From Typha latifolia (Eukaryota > Streptophyta > Magnoliopsida > Poales > Typhaceae): a DNA stretch of 64,000 nucleotides. The stretch lies in NCBI GenBank assembly GCA_019914945.1, contig CM034113.1, forward strand, positions 7,730,850 through 7,794,849. Reading direction: 5' to 3'. The notes below the pieces were generated by a model. The model was not told the DNA's origin. It ran no database searches and saw only the letters and a program-made list of their open reading frames with translations. Shown here piece by piece: positions 25,276 to 38,100 of the stretch; positions within the stretch are counted from its first letter, which is position 1, and the number at the start of each line of letters is the position of its first letter. The position numbers and the translations under genes were made by a program.

Positions 25276-26339
25276 ATGACCTCCCTCCAAAAACCCATGG
25301 ATGATGAGCAAGGCCCTGCACCAAAAGTTCTTGAACATTACTTATTTGATACCAACTCAGAGGTCAAAGCTTCTCAGCTTACTTCACAAAACTCAGGCAG
25401 AAACAACAAGGCGAGGAGAAGGTTGCATGGCTGCAGTCTCAGATGATTGGAAGCAACCTGGAGTTTGGCATGCCTTTCTGAAAGTGCCAGCTCACGTATG
25501 CAGATAACACTGCATTAGGGAGAAGCTTGCATTGCATTGAGGAATGAGGACTCCATCATCCAAGAAGTGCTTCCTACCTATGATACTCTTAGCTTTCATG
25601 ATTCATTCATATCAACGAAATAATAAATTTAGCAGAACAATATGTTTATGAGAAGCTCAATGGTTCCAAACTTGTAAAATATATGATAAAAACTTTTTTT
25701 TGGGGGGTGGGGGGGACAAACGGCACTAAACAATAAAAACAGCTCATCAAGTTTAGAACTGCCATGACTTATCAAGCCCATAACAGTATATCCTCCTTAC
25801 ATCCAAACAATACTACCAAACAAACATCACCTAAACTGGGGGTAGTCCCACACACCTCAAAATGTTAACAACAGCTTACAACCAGAACAGAAACAAACAA
25901 CTTAAAAGACCCTAAAGTGTTTTGAGCTCTGAGATGATTTCCCCTATCTGAGCCAAGTAAACAAACAAGCATCAAAAGAGTTTCTGAATAGAGATAATCC
26001 GACATAATCCTCCCCCACTTACAGGCCGTCATCCTCTAATCTTTGATCTCCACTATCTGAGCCATCTTCTTTGCCTTCTTTACCTCCTCTTCTCCTTATA
26101 TGATATAAACTTTCAGAACTATCTTACCTTTTGCTTGATTGTTTGAGACCGTGAACGTACTAATATATTCAAAGGGAGCTCTCACATGCATGATAGCTTG
26201 TTGGAGGCAAGACTACATTGGATAATGGTTGATAGAGCAAGAGAGTACATCAAGCAATATTTGGGTGGTGGCCCGGATGATATACTCATTTTCTGCGCTT
26301 CACCAGCCCACCCTTTGCTTGCTTCGACTTAGACACGAG
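25276..26339 (+). pseudogene. Truncated pseudogene of the class-V aminotransferase
   Basis: The exon 1 remnant starts at the equivalent ATG (25276) and runs to about 25590. The exon 2 remnant is at about 26174-26339. Damage is extensive: a 7-bp insertion after the start of the Ser/Glu stretch shifts the frame, a Gly codon has become TGA in the PFGKR segment, the exon 1 donor GT is AT, and the exon 2 acceptor CAG is AAG. In exon 2 about 335 bp are missing, from inside the FCGSGSS motif to the FACFD motif. Exons 3-5, with the PLP lysine, are absent. It cannot encode an enzyme. Confidence 0.88.
25681..26160 (-). other. Insertion in intron 1 of the pseudogene
   Basis: Intron 1 is 174 bp in gene A but nearly 600 bp here, and the extra DNA has no match in genes A or B. 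Read on the minus strand it ends in a C-rich stretch followed by eight A residues (about 25687-25710), which could be the tail of a retroposed sequence. Its source is not recognised. Confidence 0.35.
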
Positions 26340-28161
26340 ATAAGATATGGTTTCCTTTCTCATACCTTAGAATGAAGTGAACTACGCGAAGTGTTAGTGT
26401 TCTAAGAGATCCAGGATTTTTATCAGACCTTTGGGCTTAGAGTACCATGACCAAGTCGACCTTGATCTAGGAGAATCGAGAGACGAACTGCAAATCTAAA
26501 TTTTCTGAAAGTAAAGAACTTTCTCATACCATATCTGCATTTCAATATTTCTCGAGTCAAAATGGAAAATTTGGACCATGGGGGGAAGATAACGATGAAT
26601 CCCGCATGTATATTGTCATCATCAAGAGCTAGCATAAAGATTCAACCTGCGCCAAAAATTTCCGTCAAATCCCAGTGGCATTTATCTCTGGGACTAACTC
26701 TCGAACACCAGTGACTCACCTCTGAGGCCAATCATCGAACATCTTAAGGGCATTGCTTTCTTAAATAATTCCAATATGCTATCCTCTAACCAATATCCTA
26801 TTCCGTCTCAGATCCAAATCCATAAACAAACAAGAGAGTTTGGAGAGACGCGAGCACGTCCGAAGAGAAACCGAAGCATAACGTTGAACTTAACTAAAAC
26901 GACCCGATTAAATTGAGAGAAATTTTCATATGAAATAGTACAAATTTAATAAAAGATAGGGTTTCAGATGCGAATTTTATGTTTAAATTAAGAGATTTTC
27001 CATTTTAGACCCTATACTATGTGCTTATTTCTATTTTTACTCTGCTTTTAACTATTTTTAATTGAACCCTTGTATTTTGCAAAAAATACAAAAGAAAATT
27101 CTGAACTATCCTTATTGCAGAAAATACAAAAAAATAATCATAATATTTAATCTCGTCCAAACCTGCATATGTATCACAAACCAGTGTACATTACATCAAG
27201 GTTTTTTCTTTTCTCTATGTATGTTAAAGATCACGATAGCCTCTTTCATGGTGCTATGTTTCTTGAGTCAAAAGTATGCACATCATATGCTCGATAAAAT
27301 GTCCAATAGATGAATGTGCTAAGGATCTTGTCCTAGTGTTTGCAAAATAAGTACATCACTATGTATAATTTGAGGTTTCTGAACAGTGTTTAAATTGGAT
27401 TATTCAATCCTTAGGTGGGTATATCTTCTACGTCTATGATATTTTGTAGAGCTACTCTGGAATTGATAAAGTAGGTTATTTAGTTGGCTAGTAGCTGCAT
27501 GCTTTTATTCTGATGGTTAGTGGTTGAGAATGCCGTGAAGAACAGATAGCTATACCGATCCTTGTAACTTGCTAATCATCTACTGCATCTCTCTCTTTTT
27601 CTTTCAAGAATTCCACTACATTGGCTAGTTAATGTAATTATCCCCTGTTTTTGTTATTTTAGTTTCATAATGCATCCCAACTTCTAGTTATCTCCTGAAG
27701 AAATTTTCAATTTTCACTGAAAGTTTGCTATCATAGTCAATTTTTAAAGTTTAGAAGAGTATTAAAATGTTTACCTAAATTAAACGAATTTTTAACAAAT
27801 TTGGTGGCCAATCATAGGTTGCCAATTAAGCTGCAGCAGGGACCACAAGATTCTTGACCTGGAAGAGGGGCACTATATGGACACATTATATTTACACTAT
27901 AGTAGTTGAGCATTAATGGTTTGAGAGGAACTTCGTCCACATGTAGAGGATTATTATTATCGACGCACTCTATCTTTCTCTCTCTCGGGGGAAAAAAAAA
28001 GGAAGAAGAAACCGAGAACTTATGGATGCTCCATTTATTACAGCCTACCATGAATTGCTGGCAAATTGAACAACTATCCATTACTATTTCATCAATACTT
28101 TATCTTACAAGACTGCAAGTTGATAACTTGATATCATCAAAAGGGACCAATTACATCCACA

Positions 28162-28184
28162 ATATATATATATATATATATATA
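28162..28184. repeat. (AT)n microsatellite in the gene A promoter region
   Basis: A run of about 11 AT units lies roughly 220 bp upstream of the gene A ATG. It is absent from the pseudogene's matching promoter text, so it arose or grew after the duplication. Confidence 0.85.
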
Positions 28185-28404
28185 ATAATGTATCATGTAT
28201 GTATGTAATGTATAAGTATATGTATATCAAAATTAATACATCTAACCAGAAGCATGCAGCAGTTTTTTTAACATTGAGAATGTTTACTCCTTTAGGATGA
28301 TCAGAATGGTATCTTACAGTCCGTTCTTGTGACATCAACTACTTGTGAAATTTAACATAAAAAGAGCAAATTCAGCATACTCATACCACCATCCTTCAGC
28401 TAAA

Positions 28405-31400
28405 ATGCCCTCCCTCCAAAGACTGATGGATGTTGAGCAAGACCCTGTACCAAAAGTTCTAGATGATTACTTATCCAATACCAGATCAGAGCTTCTCAGC
28501 TTACTTCATGCAAACTCAGAGAGAAACAACAAGGCAGAGGCAAAGATCGCATGGCTGCAGTCTCAAATAATTGGAAGCAACTTGGAGTTTGAGACGCCTT
28601 TCGGAAAGCGCCTCCTCACATATGCAGATCACACTGCATCAGGGAGAAGCTTGCACTACCTTGAGAACTATATCATCCAAGAAGTCCTCCCTACCTATGG
28701 TAGTCTTCCTCTCTTAGTCCTCTCTCTTCATGCTTCAGTTGTGTCAACTATGGACACAAATGATAGGGCAGAAACAATAAACATTCAAAAAGCTCAGATA
28801 TGAACTTTTGTAACAACCTTACCTTCTGCTTGATTTGTTTGAAACAGTGATCATGTGCTTATCTTGTTCACAGGGAACACACACACAGATGATAGTTTTG
28901 TTGGAATCAAGACTACAAGGATGGTGAACAAGGCAAGCGAGTACATCAAGCAATGTTTGGGTGGTGGCCCAGATGATGCACTCATCTTCTGCGGCTCAGG
29001 CTCGTCAGCAGCCATTAAACGTCTCCAAGAGGTCATGGGCATCACTGTCGCTTCGATCATGCGAGACCAGTTAGTGCAAAGCTTAAAGGATGAAGAGAGG
29101 TGGGTTGTCTTTGTTGGCCCATATGAGCACCATTCCAACCTCCTCTCATGGCGACAAAGCTCTGCGGAGGTCATCGAGATCGGTCTCGATGAAAACGGAT
29201 TGCTTGACATGGAAGCTCTAAAGCTTGAGCTCACATCGCCAAAGCACGCAAATCGACCCATGCTAGGCTCATTCTCAGCTTGCAGCAATGTCACTGGAAT
29301 GCTTACTGATACGCATGCATTGGCTAGCCTTCTCCACCAGCACGGAGCCTTTGCTTGCTTTGACTTTGCCACAAGGTAAGATGCAATTTCTATGTTCTCA
29401 TACCTTAGAATGAATTGAACTATGTGTAATGTTCAAGAGATCCAGGAGATCTGAGTGTCCTTAAAAGAGGGAAGGTTCTCGGGATTTAATCTGTGCCCCA
29501 ACCAAAAATTCCCGTCAAAACCCAGTCAGATTCATCTATATGGCCACTGTCGAACAATACAAGACAATCCAGTCGATCGTCTCTGAGGCCAATCATCGAA
29601 CATCTTATGTGCATTGGTTTCTTGAATAATTCTAATACGCTATCTTCTACCCTAACCAATACCCTACACTGTCTCAGATCCATATCCATGAAAAAGTCTT
29701 TAGAAAACAAGAAAGAAATATAAAGAGAGGTAAGCAAATCCAAAGGAATTAAAAAAGGCTTTTGTGAGGAAAAAGCCTTAACCTTAAACAAGTTTATATA
29801 AGCAATTAACCAAATTACCAATTATACCTCAGGATTCCCTTGTGTTGATTGTTTTTCCCTACTGCGCCGGCCCTAGCTCTAGGGTTTGACGCATGCCTTC
29901 CTCCCTTCCTTCAGAAGAATTTTCTTCTCGCGCCGGCGAGCTTTCCCCCTCCTCTCTCCTCGCCTGAGTGGCTAGGGGAGAAGAGAGGCCTCTTCCTCTC
30001 CTCCTCCCCTTTTATCTTTCCTTTCTCTCCCCCAGTAAGATTTCCTCTCTACCATTAACTGTCGTCGCCCTCTCCTTGTTGGTCGTTGCCTCTTCCTCTC
30101 ACCGCCCGCCCTCCTCCTTTTTCATCTCCACCACGTACTCTCTCTCCATCAAGCTTTCCCTTGTCATCGCCAACTGCTGTCCTCCTCCGAGCTCTCCTGC
30201 CTTCTCTTGTCGGATAGGTGCTTTTGCCGTCGCTCTCTACCGGATTCGGGCTCTGCCGTTTCCCCTCCAGTTCCAAGCCCTGCCTCGTGTTTCTGCTTTA
30301 TCGTCGCTCTATCGCCGGAGCCACCTCCATGGTGGTCTTAATTTGTTCTACTTTTTGTATTTTTTAACTTTGATGTGATTATCTTAATCTATTGGGTGCG
30401 ATTTGGCAAATAGTGAAAATGCAGAATTTGTGCTGCAGATTCACCAAAATGTAGGGTCTTATATGCAAATTGTTACTTAAACGGTTAAACCCCATGGGCC
30501 TTTTTCATTTTATACCCTACATGATGTGCTTATTAAGATTTACATCATGTATTCTAATTAAGATACGGAAAACCATTCTAAACGAGCTTCTTTAAGACCC
30601 AATCAGGAATAGTGAAACGATATTGTGTGAGCTGAAATAAATACATACGGTAAGGTGTAAAATGGAAAATTCGTAAAACAAATGAGCCAGCTCTTTAAAC
30701 CCACTTGAAGACCTGGCCTTTCCTACTTACTTGCCTACCATCTGTTCGATGTTTGTCCTCATCCAGCGATGATGCAAATGTTCTCTTTGCTACCTTCCGT
30801 CTTAAAGGGCGGATATGCACGGTTCCTAACCTTATTGTTGGTGGATTTGTAGAAATGGCATGTCATGATCGATTTTAGCCATTAGATCTTTCTTCCATTT
30901 ACAAATATGCATTCCATCTCCATGCATATATATTCACATGTTACTGTGCATTATATCAACAAAAATATATATATATATCTATGTATGTATCTATCAGGGC
31001 TGCCTTGTGCAGGATGATGATCTGGTCCTTACATTCGGAATGAGCACATCATTTGCTCGATAAAATGCCCAATAGATTATTGTTGAAGAGCTTGTCCTAC
31101 GTTTTGAGGTTCCTTAATAGACTTTTATGCCTGCGATATCTATAGGGCTACACTGGAATGCAAAGTGGATTATTTAGTTGACTAGTAGCTGTAAGCTTTT
31201 ATTCCAATGAATAGTGGTTTAGAAAACATTAGAAATCAAAAGTTTAATGTAAATTCTCCTGAAAGCCCTGAAGAACAGGTAACCATATTTGCTGAGTATT
31301 GAATGTGATCTCTTACTATTTCCTTAATAGCTGAACAGATTTTTAATATTTACACATAATATGTGCTATGCAGTAACCATGTTGCCTTTCTTTCTGTCAC

Positions 31401-32667
31401 ATAAAAAGTGGCCCCTATGTGGAAATTGCTATGCGATCTGGTGATATAGAAGGATATGATGCAATTTTTCTCAGCCCACACAAGTTCATTGGTGGTCCTG
31501 GAACTCCAGGCATCCTCCTAATGAGCAAGGCCCTCTATCAATTGAGATCCTCACCTCCTTCAACATGTGGGGGTGGCGTTGTTGCTTATGTCAATGGATA
31601 TAATGAGAAGGTAAATTACAGCCATGTGCTTTTGATCTGGAACTACTTATTTCCGTGAGGGCTAATTTTAAGTCGTGATCGTAGGACACCCTATACTTGG
31701 ACGACATTGAAAGGCGTGAAGATACTGGAACTCCACCTATCATCCAAAAGATCCGAGCTGCTCTAGTATTTTGGGTAAAGGAGTATATAGGGTATAATTT
31801 CATCAATCTTCAGGAGCATGCCTATGCCGAAGCAGCACTCAGAAGGCTCCTAACTATTCCAAACATCGTCGTGCTAGGCAACACTCAGGTCAAGAGGCTG
31901 CCCATCTTCTCCTTTCTTGTATTACCAAATGTCGGATCCTCATGTGACAGAACCAGGCATGTTAGTTCTAGTGATGCAGAGGGATCAAATAAGAATGGCA
32001 AATTCCTCCATGGCCGCTTTGTTGCAAAGCTACTCAATGACCTCTTTGGAGTACAGGCCCGAGGTGGATGTTCATGTGCCGGCCCATATGGCCACCATCT
32101 ACTTGGAGTCGAAAAGGCACACTCTCTTCATGTTCGATCATATATCCAGGAGGTATTGATATTAGATTTCCTTGCTTTATTGCTTGACTAATGGATCACA
32201 TGATGTGCCATGCTTTAGTTCTATTTCAACTATGATATTTTTTATCTAACGTTATGTGATAGGGATACACTGGACTAGAATTTGGATGGACTAGAGTCAG
32301 CTTCCCATACTACATGAACATGGAAGAGTTTGCGTTTATCCTTGATTCAATTGAATTTATTGCCATGTATGGTCGTCGATTTCTTCCTCTCTATCATTTC
32401 AACTGGGTGACTGGCGACTGGACATTTCGCAAGAGTGAGTTAGAGTCTCACCTGATGAAGGCAAACATTGGTAGACAAGGAGAAAGATCAAGGACAGCAA
32501 ACATCGAAAAATTAGGCAAAAAATATTCATGGACAATTGAGACAGCACAAAGATATGAGAGTTATTTGGAGAGTGCTAGAAAGATTGCACTTTCCCTCCC
32601 AGAAGAACCTGGCTCGCGCAGAGTTCCTGATGGAATAGACCCCAGATTGGTCATATATCATATCTAG
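28405..32667 (+). CDS. Class-V aminotransferase-fold PLP enzyme (cysteine desulfurase-like), gene A
   Basis: Five exons, 28405-28699, 28874-29375, 31409-31610, 31685-32152 and 32263-32667, give 623 residues. The ATG at 28405 is chosen because the in-frame codon 60 bp upstream is GTG. Fold type I landmarks of the class-V/csd family are visible: LIFCGSGSSAA (phosphate-binding loop), GPYEHHSN (residue stacking on PLP), FACFDFA with Asp262 for the pyridine nitrogen, SPHKF with Lys291 for the Schiff base, GGPGTPGIL, and RGGCSCAGPYG, the position of the mobile-loop Cys of desulfurases. It could therefore act on cysteine or a related amino acid, but the substrate is unknown. No transit peptide is evident. 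The N-terminus is about 26 residues longer than in gene B, and exon 4 has an extra Ser/Asn-rich segment. Intron 2 (2.0 kb) holds a GC-rich island. Confidence 0.88.
29760..30480 (+). other. GC/CT-rich island inside intron 2 of gene A
   Basis: About 500 bp (roughly 29850-30350) is strongly pyrimidine-rich and GC-rich, unlike the AT-rich intron around it. It contains ccctagctctagggttt and several cgccgg words, a look common in plant 5' leaders and LINE/LTR leaders. The matching intron of the pseudogene lacks it. Open frames here are low complexity. It is probably an insertion of unknown origin. Confidence 0.4.
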
Positions 32668-35140
32668 TCTTCCATTTTGATAAACTTTTACAAACCAAAT
32701 ATGAAATTATATGTGTGTGTGTGTGTGTGTTGTTTTGAAGCTTGTAAAAGACCAGTTTCTTTTATCTTATAGAAGGAAGTGTGTAAAGCACTCAGTGATG
32801 TCATGTGAATACGAAGTGAATTGAATGAATTGGAAACAGAGAAAAGCTATATCCGCCTCCCTTTGTCTTAAGAGTGAAGATGTCTATTTTGGTTGCAGCA
32901 TATAACTCAAAAATTTGTGATGCATAACTATGAAACTTCGATAGTTCTAATCAAAAGATTCGTTGGAAATAGACTCCTGGAACGTTACACGCATGCACAA
33001 CCGACTTCAGATGATGTTGTTTTGCTCAAAACGTTCCAAAATTGGAGTCAGCTTGAATTTCTGGGTACCATTCAAAAGTCTAAATAGAATATTTAAGCCG
33101 TCTGGATCGTCTTCAGGTTTTTAGTCTTGACCATTACCTATTACAAGCAGGACAATGTGATTATCATGGCAGGATCTTGTAGGATGGAGTTTCTCAGAAT
33201 TAGAGAGAAGGAAAATGAGGCTCAGGATTATATTTATGGAGGATGAATGCCAACAGTGAAACCAATACGTTCAAACCAATGGTCTTTGAAGTCGCATGAT
33301 TTGGACAATACGCAGCCTTAAATTCAACTACATTCTGCAATAAATGACAGAGTAAAGAGAACCAAATAAGCAAGTTTGTCATCATTGCCATAACAATTTG
33401 CTCCAGATGGAATTCATCACTGGACCTTCTGGAAATTTACCAAGGACTTCCTGAACCTTAGAATTCAACTTTGGATCTATCATTTATGCATCACTATCCT
33501 AAGAAAAAAATATATATACTAATTTCTATGATCAGATTTCTTCCCTTGTGAGGTGTCACAAATCCATTAATTGCTGGCGTATCGTTGCTGATTAATGATG
33601 TCAAACTGAATGAGGGATTAAATGCCATTTCATCATTCTAAAGTTGCCGTTGGAACACTGCAACTTTAACAAAGTTGAATATTGAATGCATCTTTTTATT
33701 GAATTTCTAACATCAGTATACTAGCCATGCAGCCTGTTATTGCCTACCAAAGAGTCAAATACACAGGCCATGTAATTCCTGCACCAGGTGTTACAGAGGA
33801 TCACCATTCTTTGTATTTTTTTTTTAATATTTTTATATATATCCTTTATTTTTTTATCAAGCATTTATGCTTGAGATCTATGTCAGAATGGCAAGCAATT
33901 CATGTGATTCATGAATCATGCCAATAAACGATCAGGGAATTATTAAATCGTGAAAGAGAGAGTCGTACTCTTACATTATAATAGCCTAATAGAAGAGACT
34001 GCTTCCAAGACTTGAACGTGAACCCTTAATACCAAACACTCGGTTGCCCATCAAAATAATAGACTTCGAAGAGTTTATGACCAGGTTACTCATGTTCTAA
34101 AAATATTTTATCGGGAGGGACTAACTTTAAATTTATTAATAAAATAAGATTTAATTTACTATAGTTCTAACAAAAATGCCGACCTGATCAGCATCTTTTT
34201 CTTAGACAAAAATGTTGAAATGTTCGGCGTTTTTGTTTGGTCCTAAAACGCAGATTTATTCAGCATTTTATATATATATAAATCCTTTTAACTTAGTCTT
34301 TTAATAATTAAAAAAAAATTGTCTAACAATAAAAACACAGAAATATGAATTATACCCCTATTTGGTAAATGAATTTAAGAATAATCTATTTCAATAAAAA
34401 ATTTAAAAAATAAGTCTATTTAAATCAAAAGGTCGACTTTGAAATTGAACCAAAAAAACGTACGAGTAAGGGATAGAAAAAATAAATAATGTCACTATAT
34501 AAGGTCTCTTCATCCAAGTAAATTTCTACCGTCAATGTTAGCAATAGTATAAGAAATGAAAGGAAAAAGAAAGATAAGATTAGCTTGACCAACAAACAAT
34601 ATAGTATCCCAATGCTGAGATTAATTCCACCTAACGTGGACATACCAGCACTTGTAAGTATTTTATACTCACTATTAGTGTTATATTTCTTCTCTCTGAC
34701 GTCAATTGCATGCTAAGTTTTAAGTTTTGACCTGGCCCTGCACTAGTGTACTTTGACATTAACGGAAATATATAAAATAACTAATCTAGATTTTTATAGA
34801 ATATATTTTCTATAATATCTACTTGTGACCTAAAATAGTGATCTAGTAGTGCTTATCTTTAATGTAATAAAATATCTTAATTAGATATATAAATTTAAAT
34901 TGAAATGTACGTCGTATACAATCAGAGAAGATAGATGAGAAAATTGGACGAAGAAAATAACCTCAGTCAAGACAGTAGACCATGTGTGAAATAATTTGAA
35001 TAGTATTTCTAGTCTAGGAATAAACTGATGTTTACTTCCACACCCCTGAAGTAGTGTTATATATCTAACGACTAACGGGCCCGGGGGGTTATATATTGAC
35101 ATTAAGACATAGCTTTTCCTTGAAAAAAAAAACTAGAACC
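32668..35140. other. Spacer between aminotransferase genes A and B
   Basis: Contains the gene A 3' UTR with a (GT)n run at 32712-32730, AT-rich DNA and a SINE (33945-34055). A possible TATA (TATATA, about 35090) sits about 50 bp before the gene B ATG. No other gene is seen. Confidence 0.5.
33945..34055 (-). mobile_element. tRNA-derived SINE (Au-SINE-like)
   Basis: On the minus strand an A-box-like GGGCAACCGAGTG is followed about 34 bp later by the B-box-like GTTCAAGTCTTGG, and then by GGAAGCAGTCTCTT and ATGTAAGAGTACGACTC. These follow the order and wording of plant Au-type SINEs, whose body reads roughly GGAAGCAGCCTCTTG then GTAAGGCTGCGTAC. The ends are approximate. Confidence 0.5.
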
Positions 35141-38100
35141 ATGGACTTTGCTTACAGCCCTGCAACCAACTCAGAGAGAAGCAATGAATCCATGGAGAGG
35201 ATTGCATGGCTGCGTTCTCAATTAATCGGAAGCAGCTTAGAATTCGACACTCCTTTCGGAAATCGCCTACTAACATATGCAGATCACACTGCATCAGGGA
35301 GATGCTTGCATTACATTGAGGACTACATCATTCAAGAAGCCCTTCCTATCTACGGTTAATGATCGATCCACTCCGCCGCTATCTTTGCCTTCGAGACTCA
35401 TTAAAGATATATATATATATATATATATGTGTATGTATTTGTTTTTTGTTTGTTTGTTGACAGGAAACACTCACACAGAAGATAGTTTCGTTGGAAGCAA
35501 GACTACTAGGATGGCTCACAAGGCCAGCGATTACATCAAGCAATGCTTGGGTGGTAAACTCGACGACGTGCTCATCTTCTGCGGCTCGGGGTCGTCGGCG
35601 GCCATCAAACGCTTGCAAGAAGTGATGGCGATTGCAGTCCCTTCGATTATGCGAGAGAAGGTACTGCAAAGCCTGGAGGATGAAGAGAGGTGGGTAGTAT
35701 TCGTCGGCCCATATGAACACCACTCCAACCTCCTCTCATGGCGGCAAAGCACTGCGGACGTCGTGGAGATTGGCATCGACGAGAATGGATTGCTTGACAT
35801 GGAGGAGTTGAAGACGAAGATTACATCGCCAGAGTACACAAACCGGCCGTTGCTGGGCTCCTTCTCAGCTTGCAGCAATGTCACCGGGATGTTCACTGAT
35901 ACGCGTGCATTGGCTCGCCTCCTCCACCAACATGGAGCCTTTGCTTGCTTTGACTTCGCCGCAAGGTACGATGGACTGCTGTTTTCGTATTCTATTACAG
36001 TTGAGTATGAATCAAACAAGCAATTAACGTTTTGTGTTTTTTTTGTCAAGTTCAACAACAACCTCTCTACCACCGGCATTTAATGAAGTAGTCTATCCAA
36101 AGAAAATTAGAACACGACATGAGAAAAAAAGAGATAGATTTAATGAAGTCGGTGTTATTTTATCTTTTTATATACTTTTAAATGGTTATTTATTTTATTA
36201 TTTCCGTGAGAGTTATAATATTTTATCCTATCGTTTTTTTAATCTTATATGCATGGGTAGATCTAGACTAAAAAATAGAATATATGTTGTAATATTTTAT
36301 TAATCATTGAACTAGCTAGATTTTATGTTCCTATCTTAAAAATATAAACCACTTAATGAGTCAAAATTCAGACTTCTCCTTTGCCAGTAGTTGATCAACT
36401 TATAGCTTCGTTTTCCTCTTGCACCAAGTATGCATAGGTGCTACTTAATTTCTTCGAGATGATTTTTTTTCTTCTTTAATATTATTTTAATATAATTATA
36501 ATTTTAAAAGCAAGTCAAATTATTTAGGAGATTAGCTGGACGAAATAGAGACTCTCGGGTTAGTCTGACTTTTAAGCATCTTTAATGACGCCGAGAGAGA
36601 AATAGGGATAGATTTAGAGGAGTGTGAGAAAGAGAAACACAAAGTCAACGATATTAAAGAAAGAATAATGTGAGAGAGATGGTAATTAATGAGGGACTAA
36701 GAGAATGACCAGATGCAGGACGTAGAAAGTTTATTAGCGTCTTTGATACGACAAGGACAGATATCTAAATATTTAAATAGTTTTGACTTCGTTCTTAAAT
36801 CATATATTTTAGTAGAATAATAAAAAATATTCGTAATACCTATGCCTTTCCTTTTTTTTAACATAACTTAGGTTTGAACATATACCGGATATAAAAATTT
36901 GTTATTATAGCCGTTAAATTATAAATTTAAATTTTAGAAGTGTATTCAATTATTTACTGATATATATATATGGCAAATGATTCAATAAGAATTATTAATT
37001 TTTCTATTTTAATTGAATAATTAAGATTAAATAATACTAATTAAAATTAATGGGAAGTATTAGTCAAAAGTACTTGTCACTTTTCTAAATTGTAAGGGTA
37101 AATTAGTTATTTTTTTTTTCAGCTATCCATTTAAAAAATAAAATAAAATAAGAATAAATTGGTAAAAGTTAACGCGGTTATAAAGATAAGTAATAAGAAA
37201 ATACTTAAATTCTACTTTTGTATCGATTAATTTAGTTATATATATATGTAAAATGTCTTAATATACTCTTTAATTTAACAACACATAATTTGAAAAAAAA
37301 AAACTAATTAGTTAGTATCGAATCATTGCTTTATATATATATATATGTGTGTGTCTTGGTGTCACTGAGTTACCTAAACCTTGATGGTTTTCCTTGTGCT
37401 ACATGCATGGCAATTAAAAGTGGCCCTTACGTGGAAATCGACATGCGATCTGGTGACATTGAAGGCTACGATGCAATCTTTCTCAGCCCACACAAGTTCG
37501 TCGGCGGCCCTGGAACACCTGGAATCCTTCTCATGAACAAAGCACTCTATCAGCTGCGATCCTCACCTCCTTCTACTTGCGGGGGAGGCACCGTTGCTTA
37601 TGTTAATGGATTCAACGAGAAGGTAATCAATCAATCAATCAATCAATCAAACTCGCCCCAGCCTCCAAGCTATAGTTTCAAAAATTTCACGTCCAACTCA
37701 TAAATCATCTCCTCGTAAAACGATATAATTGACAGGATACATTATACTACGAGGACATCGAAGAGCGAGAAGACAGCGGGACGCCGCCGATCATCCCGAA
37801 GATTCGAGCAGCGCTCGCGTTTTGGGTGAAGGAGTACGTCGGCCATGAACTCATCAGCCAGCGAGAGCACGTCTACGCTAAGGCGGCGCTCAGAAGGTTG
37901 ACTAGTAATCCGAGAATCGCAGTGCTGGGCAACACGCAACTAAATCGACTTCCGATCTTCTCCTTTCTCCTGTTCCCCGGTTCGAACGCCAGGGAGGAGA
38001 TGAAGCCCCTCCACGGCCGCTTCGTTGCAATGCTGCTCAACGACCTCTTCGGTATCCAGTCTCGAGGTGGCTGTGCGTGCGCTGGACCGTACGGCCACCA

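Larger units (their letters stand above)
24520..27560 (+). repeat. Left unit of a segmental tandem duplication
   Basis: This unit aligns, with interruptions, to about 27800-31300, which carries the 5' half of aminotransferase gene A. Matching landmarks are the promoter side (25045-25260 against 28108-28395), exons 1 and 2, intron 2 text near 26655-26830 against 29505-29700, and near 27275-27545 against 31040-31275. The unit ends shortly before the position of exon 3. Introns are copied too, so the duplication was DNA-based and not retroposition. Confidence 0.8.

Noticed and set aside
28345..28404. N-terminal extension of gene A
   Set aside because: The first codon of that extension is GTG, not ATG. 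The first in-frame ATG is at 28405, matching the pseudogene ATG at 25276.
28851..29372. Minus-strand frames opposite aminotransferase exon 2 (also 35531-36079)
   Set aside because: They are shadows of a conserved coding exon and have no domain of their own.
29968..30378. 136-residue frame in gene A intron 2
   Set aside because: Pyrimidine-rich DNA gives Ser/Leu/Pro-rich frames on several phases. No domain and no splice support.
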